From: Micromonospora lutea
Lineage (GTDB): Bacteria > Actinomycetota > Actinomycetes > Mycobacteriales > Micromonosporaceae
Length of the DNA: 64,000 nucleotides
Assembly: GCF_016863535.1 (NCBI RefSeq)
Contig: NZ_BOPB01000007.1
Location: forward strand, 165,011-229,010
Reading direction: 5' to 3'
Of this stretch, positions 25,091 to 34,948 are shown piece by piece (position 1 is the first letter of the stretch; the number at the start of each line of letters is the position of its first letter). A program made the translations under genes and the position numbers. The notes under the pieces are model-generated. The model worked only from the letters and a program-made list of their open reading frames with translations, ran no database searches and was not told the origin of the DNA.

Positions 25091-25738
25091 ATGGGCGACC
25101 AACGGGCGTTGGCGCGGGCCCTGCTGACCCGCCGTACGTACGCCGAGGAGGCCGGCATCACGCTGGCCGACCGACCAGCGCCGCTGTACCAGCTGCTGGT
25201 GCTGGTCACCCTGCTCAGCACGCGGATCCGGGCGCAGGTGGGAGTGGCGGCGGCCCGGGAACTGTTCGCGGCCGGTTACCGCACCCCGCAGGCCATGGAG
25301 GCCGCCAGCTGGCAGGAGCGGGTCGACGCGTTGGGGCGCGGCCACTACCGCCGCTACGACGAGCGGACCGCCACGATGCTCGGCTCCGGCGCCCGACTCT
25401 GCCTGGACCGCTGGCACGGCGACCTGCGGCGGCTGCACCGGGAGGCCTCCGGTGAGCCGGCACAGCTGCGGCGGCTGCTCACCACGTTCCCCGGTATCGG
25501 GCCCACCGGCGCGGACATCTTCCTGCGTGAGGTGCAATCGGTCTGGCCGCAGGTGCGCCCGTACGCCGACCGGCGGGCGGTGGCCGGCGCGCGGCGACTC
25601 GGGCTGCCCGCCACGACGGACCGGTTGGCCCGGCTCGTCGACGACGTCGACTTCGGCCGGCTCGCCTCGGCACTGGTCCGGGTCGCCCTCGGCGAGGAGT
25701 CGGCCGGGCAGCTCAGCCGCAGCGCCGCCGCCCGCTGA
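25091..25738 (+). CDS. HhH-GPD (endonuclease III-like) DNA repair protein
   Basis: A 215-residue all-helical protein. It contains the helix-hairpin-helix LTTFPGIGPTGADIFLREV at about residues 133-151, followed by a candidate catalytic region PYADRRAVAGARRLGLP, as in DNA glycosylases of the endonuclease III superfamily. There is no C-terminal iron-sulfur cysteine cluster and the classical catalytic lysine is not evident, so activity is uncertain. The ATG directly follows GGAGG, an unusually short spacing. Confidence 0.75.
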   Translation: MGDQRALARALLTRRTYAEEAGITLADRPAPLYQLLVLVTLLSTRIRAQVGVAAARELFAAGYRTPQAMEAASWQERVDALGRGHYRRYDERTATMLGSGARLCLDRWHGDLRRLHREASGEPAQLRRLLTTFPGIGPTGADIFLREVQSVWPQVRPYADRRAVAGARRLGLPATTDRLARLVDDVDFGRLASALVRVALGEESAGQLSRSAAAR

Positions 25739-25744
25739 ACGCCG

Positions 25745-25930
25745 TCACTTCGCCGCGTCGCCGCCGGGTTTCGTCAGGTGCCACACCAGCAGCGACGCCA
25801 GCAGTGCCAGCACCACCAGCCCGCCGGAGAGACCGCGACCCTCCTCGGCGGAGCGGCCGGTGGTGCCGAAGTAGATCACGGCGAGGCCGGCCAGCGCCGC
25901 GACCACCTTCCGGATGCCTCGGTCCTTCAC
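25745..25930 (-). CDS. Small two-segment membrane protein (61 residues)
   Basis: A 61-residue protein with two hydrophobic stretches (VVAALAGLAVIYFG and GGLVVLALLASLLVWHL), a GTG start and a basic N terminus. I do not recognise a family. It converges on the HhH-GPD gene with 6 bases between the stops. Its hydrophobic layout makes chance less likely. Confidence 0.5.
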   Translation of the reverse strand: MKDRGIRKVVAALAGLAVIYFGTTGRSAEEGRGLSGGLVVLALLASLLVWHLTKPGGDAAK

Positions 25931-26001
25931 AGTGGCACCGTACGGACAACGACCCCATCACGGGGGTATTACCCTGATTTGTCCCCCGAGCGGGGCCCTG
26001 C

Positions 26002-26199
26002 TCAGTCGACCTCCAGGTCGTCGAGGGAGATTTTGTGGCTCATCAGCCACCGGGCCAGCGCCGCCATGCCGAACAGCCACAGCGGCGCGGACTCCGTCGT
26101 GCCGTTGGTCGCGTAGATGGCGAACCGCAGATCCGGCGCCCGGTACGCCTCGATCCGCCACCGGTGCTGCCGGTCCCGCCAGACCGCGGAGGGATCCAT
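26002..26199 (-). CDS. Small hypothetical protein (65 residues)
   Basis: A 65-residue protein containing IEAYRAPDLRFAIYATNG, then a semi-hydrophobic helix LWLFGMAALARWLM and an acidic end DDLEVD. No family is recognised. It lies 45 bases after the selB stop on the same strand and could be read through from the selenium operon, although no functional link is visible. The ribosome site is weak. Confidence 0.5.
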   Translation of the reverse strand: MDPSAVWRDRQHRWRIEAYRAPDLRFAIYATNGTTESAPLWLFGMAALARWLMSHKISLDDLEVD

Positions 26200-26244
26200 G
26201 CCGTCACGGTAGGTGCCCGGCTCCAGAGCCGGCCGGTGATGGGC

Positions 26245-27999
26245 TCAATTCACCACCACCCGGGCGTCGTCGGGTAGTCGACGGGTGAGTCCCTGCCGGT
26301 CCAGCAACTCCAACAGCGGCACCGCCACCCGGCGGGTGGTGTCCAGCGCCTGCCGAGCGGCGCTGAGCGTGAACGGCTGCGGCAGCCCGGTCAGCACCCG
26401 CACCGCCTGCTGCGGTGCGCTGGGCGGCAGCAGCACGTTCCCGGTCAGCCGAAGCAGCGCGCCGGCCCGCACCGCCGCACCGATCTCCCGGGTACCGAGC
26501 CCGACGGCGGTGAGCCGGTCAGCGTCGGGCGCACGGAACGGATGGGCCGCGAAGTCGTCGCCCACCAGGGCCAGGGCGCGGGCCACCGGCTCGGGCAACG
26601 AGGCCGCGCCGGGCGCCACGACCCGGCCCGCGACCATCCGCAGCGGCGGCCGGACCAGGGCTTCGACCAGGGCCCGGTCCGGCAGGTCCAGACGACGGCG
26701 CAGTTCCTCCAGGGGAGCGCCCGGCGCCAGCGGATGCGTACGGGCGTGCTCGGCCACGGCCGCCGCGAGGCGATCGCCCAGCCGCAGCCAGTGTTCCGGA
26801 TCGGCCAGCCAGTCGCCCGCCACCGGGGCGAGGGTCACCGGAACGCCCGCCCTGACCAGGTCAGTCACCCGTGCCAGGCCCCGGCGGCGCAGCTCGCCGG
26901 CAGCATCGGGACGGCCATCCAGCATGCCCAGCACCGCCGCCCGGGCCGCCGCATCGCCTCGACGCCGAAGCGGCGGCGGCATGACGTCGAGCACGGTGAC
27001 CCCACCGGCGACGTACCGGCGGCCCGGATCGCGCAGCAACGCCCGGTCCCCCACCACCAGCGGCAGCGGACGACCCAGCCGCAGCCGGGCGGTGTCCGCG
27101 CCCAACGGGCGCACCCGCACCGGCACCGCGGCCGAACCGACGTGCAGCGTCAGCGTCACCGGCAGCTCGCTCACCGGCGCACCGGCCAGTCGCACGTCGA
27201 CCATGTCGGTGGCGCGGAACCGCCCCGGGGTGAGCAGGGCGTCGCCGCGGCCGATCCGGTCGCGGGCCACCGCCCGCAGGTTGACCGCCACCCGGGCCAC
27301 CGGTACCACCTCGTCGCAGGCGGCACCGAGCTGCTGCAGGCCCCGAATCCGCATCACTTCGCCGCTGCCGGCCAGCTCCAGTTCGTCGCCGACGCACAGC
27401 CGACCAGCGCCCAGCGTGCCGGTGACCACCGTGCCGCTGCCCCGGACCGTGAAACAGCGGTCGACCCAGAGCCGGACCGGGCCTTCCGGCGTCGCCACCG
27501 GCACCCGGTCGGCCAACCGGTCCAGCGCGGCCCGCAGATCGTCCAGCCCGGCACCGGTGACGGCGCTGACCGTGACCGCCTCCACCGCACCCAGCGAGGT
27601 CGCCGCCAACTGCGACCGGGCCCCCGCCAGGGCCGCGGCCGGGTCGGCCAGGTCCGCGCGGGTCACCACCAGCAGGCCGTGCCCGACACCGAGCGCGTCC
27701 AGGGCGGCCAGGTGCTCGGCGGACTGCGGCATCCAGCCCGCGTCGGCCGCGACCACCACGACAGCGGCCGGTACCGGGCCCGCGCCGGCCAGCATGTTCG
27801 GCACGAACCGCTCATGCCCCGGCACGTCGACGAACGCGACGGTACGACCCGACGGCAGCGCCGTCCAGGCGAACCCGAGATCGATGGTCATGCCCCGGCG
27901 GCGTTCCTCCGCCCACCGGTCCGGTTCCATCCCGGTCAGCGCCCGCACCAGCGTGGACTTGCCGTGGTCGACGTGCCCCGCCGTGGCCACCACCAGCAT
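26245..27999 (-). CDS. selB: Selenocysteine-specific translation elongation factor
   Basis: A 584-residue GTPase that delivers selenocysteyl-tRNA to UGA codons marked by a SECIS hairpin. GTPase motifs: GHVDHGKST (P loop), DVPGHE and TRAD. Translation-factor beta-barrel domains follow at about 170-340, and C-terminal winged-helix repeats, which bind the SECIS RNA, end in VPLLELLDRQGLTRR. It starts 2 bases after selA. The formate dehydrogenase selenoprotein in this island is its evident client. Confidence 0.96.
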   Translation of the reverse strand: MLVVATAGHVDHGKSTLVRALTGMEPDRWAEERRRGMTIDLGFAWTALPSGRTVAFVDVPGHERFVPNMLAGAGPVPAAVVVVAADAGWMPQSAEHLAALDALGVGHGLLVVTRADLADPAAALAGARSQLAATSLGAVEAVTVSAVTGAGLDDLRAALDRLADRVPVATPEGPVRLWVDRCFTVRGSGTVVTGTLGAGRLCVGDELELAGSGEVMRIRGLQQLGAACDEVVPVARVAVNLRAVARDRIGRGDALLTPGRFRATDMVDVRLAGAPVSELPVTLTLHVGSAAVPVRVRPLGADTARLRLGRPLPLVVGDRALLRDPGRRYVAGGVTVLDVMPPPLRRRGDAAARAAVLGMLDGRPDAAGELRRRGLARVTDLVRAGVPVTLAPVAGDWLADPEHWLRLGDRLAAAVAEHARTHPLAPGAPLEELRRRLDLPDRALVEALVRPPLRMVAGRVVAPGAASLPEPVARALALVGDDFAAHPFRAPDADRLTAVGLGTREIGAAVRAGALLRLTGNVLLPPSAPQQAVRVLTGLPQPFTLSAARQALDTTRRVAVPLLELLDRQGLTRRLPDDARVVVN

Positions 28000-28001
28000 G
28001 G

Positions 28002-29306
28002 TCAGTCGTCTCCCGGCACGGCCAGCACAGCGGCACGCAGGAGCCCGTCGGCCCGCTCCGGCACACAGCGCAGGTCGAGCAGCAGCCGACCACGGACCAC
28101 CCGACCCAGCACCGGCGGGTCACCGGTACGCAGCGGGCCGGCGTACCGCTCAGGCAGGCTCAGCGCCCACGAGTCCAGTTCGACCCCGGGAGCGCCGCCG
28201 CCACCGACCACCGCCACGGACGGCACCACCTCGACCTTGCGGCCGTCGGCGGCGAACATGTCCCGTAACCGTTCGGTCCGCTCGCGCAGCGACGCCGCGT
28301 CGGCGTGCAGCGCACGGCGGGTGGGGGTGGCCGGGTCGGCGAGCGTGCCCGCGAGCGCGGCCAGGGTCAGCTTGTCCACCCGCAACGCCCGTGCCAGCGG
28401 ATGCCGGCGCAGCCGCTCGACCAGGTCGGCGGTGCCGAGCAGCAGCCCGGCCTGCGGGCCACCGAGCAGCTTGTCGCCGCTGGCGGTGACCAGCGACGCC
28501 CCGGCGCGCAGCGTACTGGCGGCATCCGGTTCGTCCGGCAGCAACGGGTCCGGTACGAGCAGCCCGGAGCCGATGTCGACGATCACCGGCACACCGAGCC
28601 CGGCCAGCCGCCGCACCGGCACCGCCGAGGTGAAGCCGGTGACCCGGAAGTTGGACGGATGCACCTTCAACACGAACCCGGTACCGGGTCCGACCGCGGC
28701 GGCGTAGTCGGCGAGGGTGGTCCGGTTGGTGGTGCCCACCTCCCGCAATCGCGCACCGGTGCTGGTGAGCAGGTCGGGCAGCCGGAAACCATCACCGATC
28801 TCCACCAGCTCGCCCCGGCTGACCACGATCTCGGCGTCGGCGGCGAGCGCGGTGGCCGCCAGCACCAGCGCGGCGGCACCGTTGTTGACCACGTGCACCG
28901 CCTCGGCAGCCGGTACCGCGGCGGCCAGGGCATCCAGCGCCTCCCGCCCACGGCGGGCCCGCCGCCCGGTGCCCAGGTCCAACTCGACGTCGGTGTACCC
29001 GGCGGCGGCGGTCACCGCCGCCAGCGCCGCCTCGGAGAGGGCGGCCCGCCCGAGGTTGGTGTGCAGCACCACCCCGGTCGCGTTGAGCACCACCCGCGGC
29101 ACAGGCGGCGGCAGCGCGGCCAACGCGGCGTCGCGTACCTCGGCGGGGTCGATCTCACCTCGGCGGGCCCGCTCCTGAGCCTGCCGCACCGCGCTGCGCA
29201 CCCGGTCGCGGCCCACCGCGACGGCGGCCGCGACCAGCGGCGGCTCCGCCAACAACGCGTCGGTACGCGGCACCCGGCGCCGCGGATCCGCGCCGCCGTC
29301 GCTCAT
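28002..29306 (-). CDS. selA: L-seryl-tRNA(Sec) selenium transferase
   Basis: A 434-residue PLP enzyme that converts seryl-tRNA(Sec) to selenocysteyl-tRNA(Sec) using selenophosphate. It shows RVVLNATGVVLHTNLGRA near residue 75, VNNGAAALVLAATAL, the PLP lysine in ASGDKLLGGPQAG and an arginine-rich N-terminal domain. The ATG lies 20 bases after the 3' end of the tRNA-Sec gene. The selenophosphate donor gene selD is not in the window. Confidence 0.96.
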   Translation of the reverse strand: MSDGGADPRRRVPRTDALLAEPPLVAAAVAVGRDRVRSAVRQAQERARRGEIDPAEVRDAALAALPPPVPRVVLNATGVVLHTNLGRAALSEAALAAVTAAAGYTDVELDLGTGRRARRGREALDALAAAVPAAEAVHVVNNGAAALVLAATALAADAEIVVSRGELVEIGDGFRLPDLLTSTGARLREVGTTNRTTLADYAAAVGPGTGFVLKVHPSNFRVTGFTSAVPVRRLAGLGVPVIVDIGSGLLVPDPLLPDEPDAASTLRAGASLVTASGDKLLGGPQAGLLLGTADLVERLRRHPLARALRVDKLTLAALAGTLADPATPTRRALHADAASLRERTERLRDMFAADGRKVEVVPSVAVVGGGGAPGVELDSWALSLPERYAGPLRTGDPPVLGRVVRGRLLLDLRCVPERADGLLRAAVLAVPGDD

Positions 29307-29326
29307 CGGGTCATCTCCTCGCAGCC

Positions 29327-29422
29327 TGGCGGAGACGGACGGGAATCGAACCCGCCTGGCCCGGATCCCGGACCACACCGGTTTTGAAGACCGGGAGGGG
29401 CACCAGCCGCCTGAACGCCTCC
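29327..29422 (-). tRNA. selC: tRNA-Sec (anticodon TCA)
   Basis: A 96-base tRNA-like gene on the minus strand. The acceptor arms GGAGGCG and CGTCTCC pair, followed by a discriminator G and an encoded CCA. The anticodon loop CTTCAAA carries TCA, reading UGA, between stems CCGGT and ACCGG. The T arm has GGTTCGATTCC, and a long variable arm is present. Length and anticodon are typical of selenocysteine tRNA. It lies between the formate dehydrogenase operon and selA. Confidence 0.95.
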
Positions 29423-29477
29423 ACCGGCCATTGGATCACAGCTCGACGGCGGGTGTGCGGCCGAGTCGGCACCACGG

Positions 29478-30497
29478 CTACCGGTCGGATTCGGCCGCTC
29501 GCCGGTCGAGACGTGCCCGCTGCGGCACCACCGTGTACTTCGGATCGCGGGCCGAGGCGACACCGGCGTGGAAAACCCCGAACCGGGTCGCCACCGACGC
29601 GGCCAGCAACGCGGCACCGGAGACCGCCGACACCAGTCGGCTCCGCCGACCCAGCAGCGCCCCGGCCACCCCGGCGACGGTCAGTGCCCGCCCGGCGCGT
29701 AGCAGACGACCGGCCCGACCCGTCCGATAGGGCTCGCTGAGCAGGCCGAGACGATTCTCCACCCGGTGCGCGCCGAGAAGTTCCAGCCCGGCACCGGCCA
29801 CCGCCAACCGCCGCGCCGGACCCGCCTCCGACGGGGACACGGCGAGCAGACCCACTCCCGCCCCGCTGGCCAACGCGCTGCCCGCGAAGACGAACGGCAG
29901 ATCGGCGTACGCCTCGTGCCAGGACGGCACGGCCGTGTCGGCCAGCAGCACCGCCGTGTACGTGCCCAGAGCCGGCGCAGCCACCGCGGCGGCCAACCCG
30001 GCGGCGCTCCCCACCGGCGGCAACACCCGCCGGGCCACCCCGAGCGGCCCCCGCGTGGGTAGCAGCGGCGCCGCCTCGGCGACCGCGGCCAACCCGGCGG
30101 CCGGACCGTACGCGGTGAGGATCCAGGTGCCCACCGACATCGGCGAGGTCGGCTTGGCCACCCGCAACATGTGGTGGAACCGTTCCGGCCGACCCAGGTC
30201 CTTGACCAGCAGGCCGGCGCTGGCGGTGACCGCGGCCAGCGCGGTGAACCGACCGGCACGGCGGACCTCGGCGCGCCCGGTGAGCTGCCCGCCCGCCGCG
30301 AGCAGCGACGAACCGGCGGCCACCCCGCCGGTGAACAGGTAGGCGGCGATCTCCCACGTCCACACCGGCGGCTTCAGAATCGGCCGACCGTAGTAGGAGG
30401 TGAACTTCGCCGGCGGCACGGTCAACTCCTCACCGCCGCGACGGCCCGCCCGGAAGCGACGGAACCGGTCGCCGACGGCCGGTCGATCCGGGTTCAC
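29478..30497 (-). CDS. Formate dehydrogenase membrane subunit (NrfD/PsrC type)
   Basis: A 339-residue polytopic protein of the NrfD/polysulfide reductase family with about eight to nine transmembrane segments. It contains VWTWEIAAYLFTGGVAAGSSL near residue 45, DLGRPERFHHMLRVAKPTSPMS, and GTYTAVLLADTAVPSWHEA. It would anchor the enzyme and pass electrons to quinone. The GTG start is chosen because it overlaps the iron-sulfur gene stop by 4 bases. It is not a cytochrome b556-type subunit as in E. coli FdnI. Confidence 0.87.
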   Translation of the reverse strand: MNPDRPAVGDRFRRFRAGRRGGEELTVPPAKFTSYYGRPILKPPVWTWEIAAYLFTGGVAAGSSLLAAGGQLTGRAEVRRAGRFTALAAVTASAGLLVKDLGRPERFHHMLRVAKPTSPMSVGTWILTAYGPAAGLAAVAEAAPLLPTRGPLGVARRVLPPVGSAAGLAAAVAAPALGTYTAVLLADTAVPSWHEAYADLPFVFAGSALASGAGVGLLAVSPSEAGPARRLAVAGAGLELLGAHRVENRLGLLSEPYRTGRAGRLLRAGRALTVAGVAGALLGRRSRLVSAVSGAALLAASVATRFGVFHAGVASARDPKYTVVPQRARLDRRAAESDR

Positions 30498-31549
30498 CGC
30501 CGACCGCCGAGGAACGCGCCGACCGCCGCCGCCGTCATGGCCAGCGCGGCCAGCCCCGCCCGGCGCCACATCGCCGGCAGGTCCCGGGTGGTGACCTGCG
30601 GGTCCGGTGGCAGGCCGTACACCTCCGGCTCGTCGAGCAGCAGGAAGAACGCGCCATCGCCGCCGACGCCGTCGTGCGGGTCGTGGCCGTACAGCCGTGC
30701 CTGCGGCTCCCCGCGCTCCCGCAACGTGGCCACCCGCGCGGCGGCCCGCTCCCGCAACTCGTCAAGGGGGCCGTACTGGATGGACTCGGTCGGGCACGCC
30801 TGCGCGCACGCCGGAGTCAGCCCCGCGCCGATCCGGTCGTAGCAGAGCGTGCACTTCCACACCCGCCCGTCATCCACCCGCCGGTCGATCACCCCGTACG
30901 GACAGGCCGACACGCAGTAACCGCACCCGTTGCAGATGTCCTCCTGCACCACCACCGTGCCGAACTCGGTGCGGAACAACGCCCCGGTCGGGCACACGTC
31001 GAGACAACCGGCCCGGGTGCAGTGCTTGCACACGTCCGACATCATCAGCCAGCGGAAGTCACTGCGCCCCTGTGCACTGCCGGTACGTCCCGGCGGCCCG
31101 GACGCCGGCATGCCGAGGAACTCGGTCATCCGGGCAGCGGCAGCCGGTTCACCCGGCAACACACCCGGCTCGGTCCCGGTCGGGTTGGTGGAGCCGGCCG
31201 ACCGGGCGGCGGAGGCCGCGCTGGCCGACGCGTCGGTCGGGTTCCCGCCCGCCGGCGGAGTGCCGTGACCGTCGGGCCGGTGCTGTTCGACGAAGGCGAC
31301 ATGCCGCCACGAGTTCGCCGTCAACGCGCCGGTGTTGTCGTAGGACATGCCCAGCAGGTCCAACCCGGAGGTGGGGACCCCGTTCCACTCCTTGCAGGCC
31401 ACCTCGCACGCCTTGCAGCCGATGCAGACGCTGGTGTCGGTGAAGAAGCCCATTCTCGGCGGTGCGTCGACCCAGCCGGCCGAGGTCGCCGGATCAGCCG
31501 CCGACACCGCCGACACCGATGCGGCGGGCCGGCCAGGCGAATCGACCAT
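30494..31549 (-). CDS. fdhB: Formate dehydrogenase iron-sulfur (4x[4Fe-4S]) subunit
   Basis: A 351-residue ferredoxin-like electron-transfer subunit. Four cysteine clusters are seen: CIGCKACEVACKEW, CKHCTRAGCLDVCP, CNGCGYCVSACPYG and CTLCYDRIG...CAQACP, enough for four [4Fe-4S] centres. An Ala/Gly/Ser/Thr-rich insert (about 95-145) is less conserved. The C terminus has a hydrophobic helix followed by GRR, possibly a membrane anchor. Stop and start overlap with fdhA as TGATG. Confidence 0.93.
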   Translation of the reverse strand: MVDSPGRPAASVSAVSAADPATSAGWVDAPPRMGFFTDTSVCIGCKACEVACKEWNGVPTSGLDLLGMSYDNTGALTANSWRHVAFVEQHRPDGHGTPPAGGNPTDASASAASAARSAGSTNPTGTEPGVLPGEPAAAARMTEFLGMPASGPPGRTGSAQGRSDFRWLMMSDVCKHCTRAGCLDVCPTGALFRTEFGTVVVQEDICNGCGYCVSACPYGVIDRRVDDGRVWKCTLCYDRIGAGLTPACAQACPTESIQYGPLDELRERAAARVATLRERGEPQARLYGHDPHDGVGGDGAFFLLLDEPEVYGLPPDPQVTTRDLPAMWRRAGLAALAMTAAAVGAFLGGRR

Positions 31550-34500
31550 CAGCGGTTCCCCTCTGCGTCACCGGTGGACCCGGACGGCTCAACCGGCACG
31601 CCGGGAGTGACCGCCGGCGGCAGGACACCCGGCACGATGCCGGCTCTGGTGCGGTAATCCTGCACGAGTTCACCCAGCGCCACCCCGGTGGGCCGCCGAC
31701 CCGGCCGCACGTCACAGGTACCGATCTTGCTCTCCTGGATCAGCACGTTCGGGTCCAGGGTGATGCCGAACAGGTCGTTGGCCGAGTCACCGGTGACCAG
31801 ACCCTCGAAGCCGAAGTGGTACGGCAGCCACACCTGGTGGATCACCCGACCGTCCACCGACAGCGGCACCAGCCGATCGGTGACCAGCACCCTGGCCTCG
31901 ATCGCCGCGCGGGCGCTGATCAGGTGCGCCCAACCGAGATGGGTCAGCCCGACCAGTTCCGCCAACTCCGGAGAGACCTCCACGAACATCTCCGGTTGAA
32001 GCTCCGCCAACGGGGCGACGGTACGGCTCATCCCGCCCGCCGTGTGATGCTCGGTGAGCCGGCTGACCGTGAACACGTACGGAAAGACCTGATCGTGCTG
32101 CTGCGGTGGGCTCGGGTTCGTCGAGTTCACCGGATGGTCGTACATCTTGCGGGTCGGATTGGCCTGCTGGCCGTAGAGCGGGTTGCGCACCGGCGACTCG
32201 GCCGGCTCGTAGTGCGTCGGCAGTGGCCCGTCCAACACCCCACTCGGCGCGTACAACCAGCCCTTGCCGTCGGCCTGCATGACGAACGGGTCGTCACCGG
32301 CCAGCGCCGCCGGCCCGGTGGCACCCTCCGGTGGCCGGTACGACGGCGGTTTCGTCAGCTCGAAGTCCGGCACATCGTGGCCGGTCCACCGCCCGAGGTC
32401 GGCGTCCCACCAGACGTACCGCTTCCGCTCGCTCCACGGGCGGCCCTGCGGGTCGGCGGACGCCCGGTTGTAGAGCAGCCGCCGGTTCGCCGGCCACGCC
32501 CAGCCCCACTCGGCGGCCACCCAGTCCTGCTCGTGCCCCGGCCGACGCCGGGCCGCCTGATTCACCCCGTCGGCGTACACCCCGGTGTAGATCCAACAGC
32601 CGACGGCGGTCGTCCCGTCGTCGCGGGCCTCGGTGAACGCCGACAACGGGCGGCCGGTGGTCGTGTCGTACCCGTTGATTTCCCGCAGCACCGCCTCGGC
32701 GTCCGGCTCGTCGTGCCGGCCGTGCGTGGGATAGTCCCAGGTCAGGTCGAGCAGCGCGCGGTCACGCGGCAGGGTCGAGCCGGCCAACTTCTGCCGCAGC
32801 CTGCGCCCGAGGTGGTAGAAGAACCACAGTTCGGAACGGGCGTCGCCGGGCGGATCCACGGCCTTCTCCCGCCACTGCAGCAGCCGCTGGGTCTGGGTGA
32901 AGGTGCCCTCCTTCTCCACATGGGACGCGGCCGGCAGGAAGAACACCTCGGTGGCGCACTCCTGCGGCACGATCTCCCCGGTGGCGACCTCGGGACCACG
33001 CTGCCAGAACGTCGCGCTTTCGATCATGAACAGGTCGCGGACGACCAGCCAGTCGAGGTTGGCCATGCCCAGCCGCTGCGCCCGACCGTGCGCCGAGCCG
33101 ACCGCCGGGTTCTGGCCGAGCAGGAAGTAACCCTTCACCTTGCCGTCGATCATGTTCAGCACCTGCTGGTACGTGCCGTGATCACCGGTCAACCGGGGCA
33201 GGTGGCCGTAGCAGAAGTCGTTCTCCTCCGTCGCCGCGTCACCCCAGTACGCCTTCAGCAGGCTGGCGGCGTAGGCGCGGGCGTCGCCCCAGAAGCCCTT
33301 CTGGCCCGGATGCCGGATGCTGTCCACCCAGGCGTCGAAGTCGGGATGCCGGGCGTGGTGCGGCATCGGCAGATAGCCCGGCAGCAAGTTGAACAGGGTC
33401 GGAATGTCGGTGGAGCCCTGAATGCTGGCGTGCCCGCGCAACGCCAGCACCCCACCACCGGGCCGACCCATGTTGCCCAGCAGCAGTTGGATGATCGCCC
33501 CGGTGCGGATGTACTGCACCCCGACCGTGTGCTGGGTCCAACCGACCGAGTAGATCAGGCAGCCGGTGCGTTCCCGCCCGGAGTTCTGCGTCCAGGCACG
33601 GGCCAACTCCAGGAACTTCTCCCGGGGCACACCACAGACCCGTTCCACCATCTCCGGGGTGTAGCGGGCGAAGTGCCGCTTGAGGATCTGGTACACGCAG
33701 CGCGGATGCTGCAACGTCTCGTCCCGCCGCACCTGGTGGGCGACCGGCGCACCGTGCGACTCGTGGCGCAGACCGGCCGCGGTCTCCCGCTCCCCGGCCG
33801 TCAGGCCACTGCCGGAGTCCCGCTCGTGGCCCGCGTACTGCCAGCTGTCCTGCACGTAGCTGGCGGTCGCGGGGTCGAAGCCGGAGAAGATCCCGTCGGC
33901 GTCCTCGGCGTCGACGAAGTCGTCACTGACGATCGTCGCCGCATTGGTGTACGCCAGCACGTACTCCCGGAAATCCAACTCGTTGCTGAGGATGTAGTTC
34001 ACCACCGCGCCCAGCAGCGCGATGTCGGTGCCCGCCCGGATCGGCAGGTACGCGTCAGCGACGGCACTGGTACGCGTGAAGCGCGGGTCGATGTGGAAGA
34101 CCTTGGCCCCGCGCCGTTTCGCCTCCATCACCCACTGGAAGCCCACCGGATGGGCCTCGGCCATGTTGGAACCCTGGATGACGATGACGTCGGCGTTCGC
34201 CACGTCCTGCTGAAAGTCCGTCGCGCCACCGCGACCGAAGCTGGCCCCCAGACCGGGGACGGTGGCGGAGTGTCAAATACGGGCCTGGTTCTCGATCTGA
34301 AGCGCCCCCATCGCGGTGAACAGCTTCTTGATGAGGTAGTTCTCCTCATTGTCCAGGGTGGCCCCGCCCAGGCTGGCGATCCCCAACGTACGGTTCAGCG
34401 GCCGACCCTCGGCGTCGACGTCCTCCCACGTCTGCTCGCGAGCCGCGAGCACCCGGTCGGCGATCATGTCGAGCGCGGTGTCGAGGTCCAGGTCCTCCCA

Positions 34501-34842
34501 CTCGGTGCCGTACGGCCGCCGGTAGCGCACCGTGGTCTGGCGCAGCGGACTGGTGATCAGGCTTCGACTGGCGGTGCCCTTCGGGCAGAGCCGACCTCGC
34601 GAGATGGGGCTGTCCGGATCGCCCTCGATCTGCGTGACCTGGCCGTCGGTGACGAAGACCCGCTGCCCACAGCCCACAGCGCAGTACGGGCAGACGGACC
34701 GGGCGACCCGGTCGGCGTCCTCGGTACGGGGGGTCAGTGCGGCGCTGCGGGGCGAACGTGCCGCCGCACCCCGGCCCAGGGGGTCGGTGCCGGTGAGCTG
34801 CCGGTAGACCGGCCAACCCAGCAACCTGTCCCGCAGTCCCAC
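31549..34842 (-). CDS. fdhA: Selenocysteine-containing formate dehydrogenase catalytic subunit
   Basis: A 1097-residue molybdopterin enzyme read through an in-frame UGA (34273-34275) at codon 190: the protein runs NQARI-Sec-HSATVPGLG. This is the position of the active-site Sec/Cys in FdhA, FdnG and FdhF, and frame and homology continue on both sides. One [4Fe-4S] motif lies at Cys51, 54, 58 and 86. MGD-binding regions include QGSNMAEAHP and DPRFTRTSAVAD. The GTG start follows GGAGG by 8 bases. No twin-arginine signal is seen, so a cytoplasmic location is likely. It heads the fdhA-fdhB-membrane subunit operon. Confidence 0.95.
34244..34275 (-). promoter_or_regulatory. Bacterial SECIS hairpin in fdhA
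   Basis: Starting at the UGA, 18 bases separate the codon from a GGTCT loop (34250-34254), which is closed by GTCCCC (34255-34260) and GGGGGC (34244-34249). E. coli fdhF has an AGGUCU loop at nearly the same distance. SelB binds such loops to decode UGA as selenocysteine. Confidence 0.85.
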
Positions 34843-34918
34843 GCTCGACACCTCCGGTTCGACCTTAGGACAGTGCGACCGGATCGGCGACCCTCCTACC
34901 GGAACCACAGCACGACGT

Positions 34919-34948
34919 CGCCCCCGGCCCGAGATCGGGCCGGGGGCG
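34919..34948. terminator. Strong 14-bp hairpin in the fdhA leader region
   Basis: CGCCCCCGGCCCGA (34919-34932) and its exact complement (34935-34948) flank two bases. It lies about 75 bases upstream of the fdhA start on the transcribed side, so it might be a leader attenuator. It could also be a second terminator for the upstream secreted-protein gene. Confidence 0.55.

Noticed and set aside
26285..28489. Plus-strand open frame of about 730 codons opposite selB
   Set aside because: Its Ser/Arg/Pro-rich composition is an antisense artefact of selB, which has all GTPase motifs.
34203..34275. fdhA as a frameshifted or truncated pseudogene
   Set aside because: Both halves are in the same frame, the only interruption is TGA at the conserved Sec position, and selA, selB, tRNA-Sec and a SECIS-like hairpin are present.
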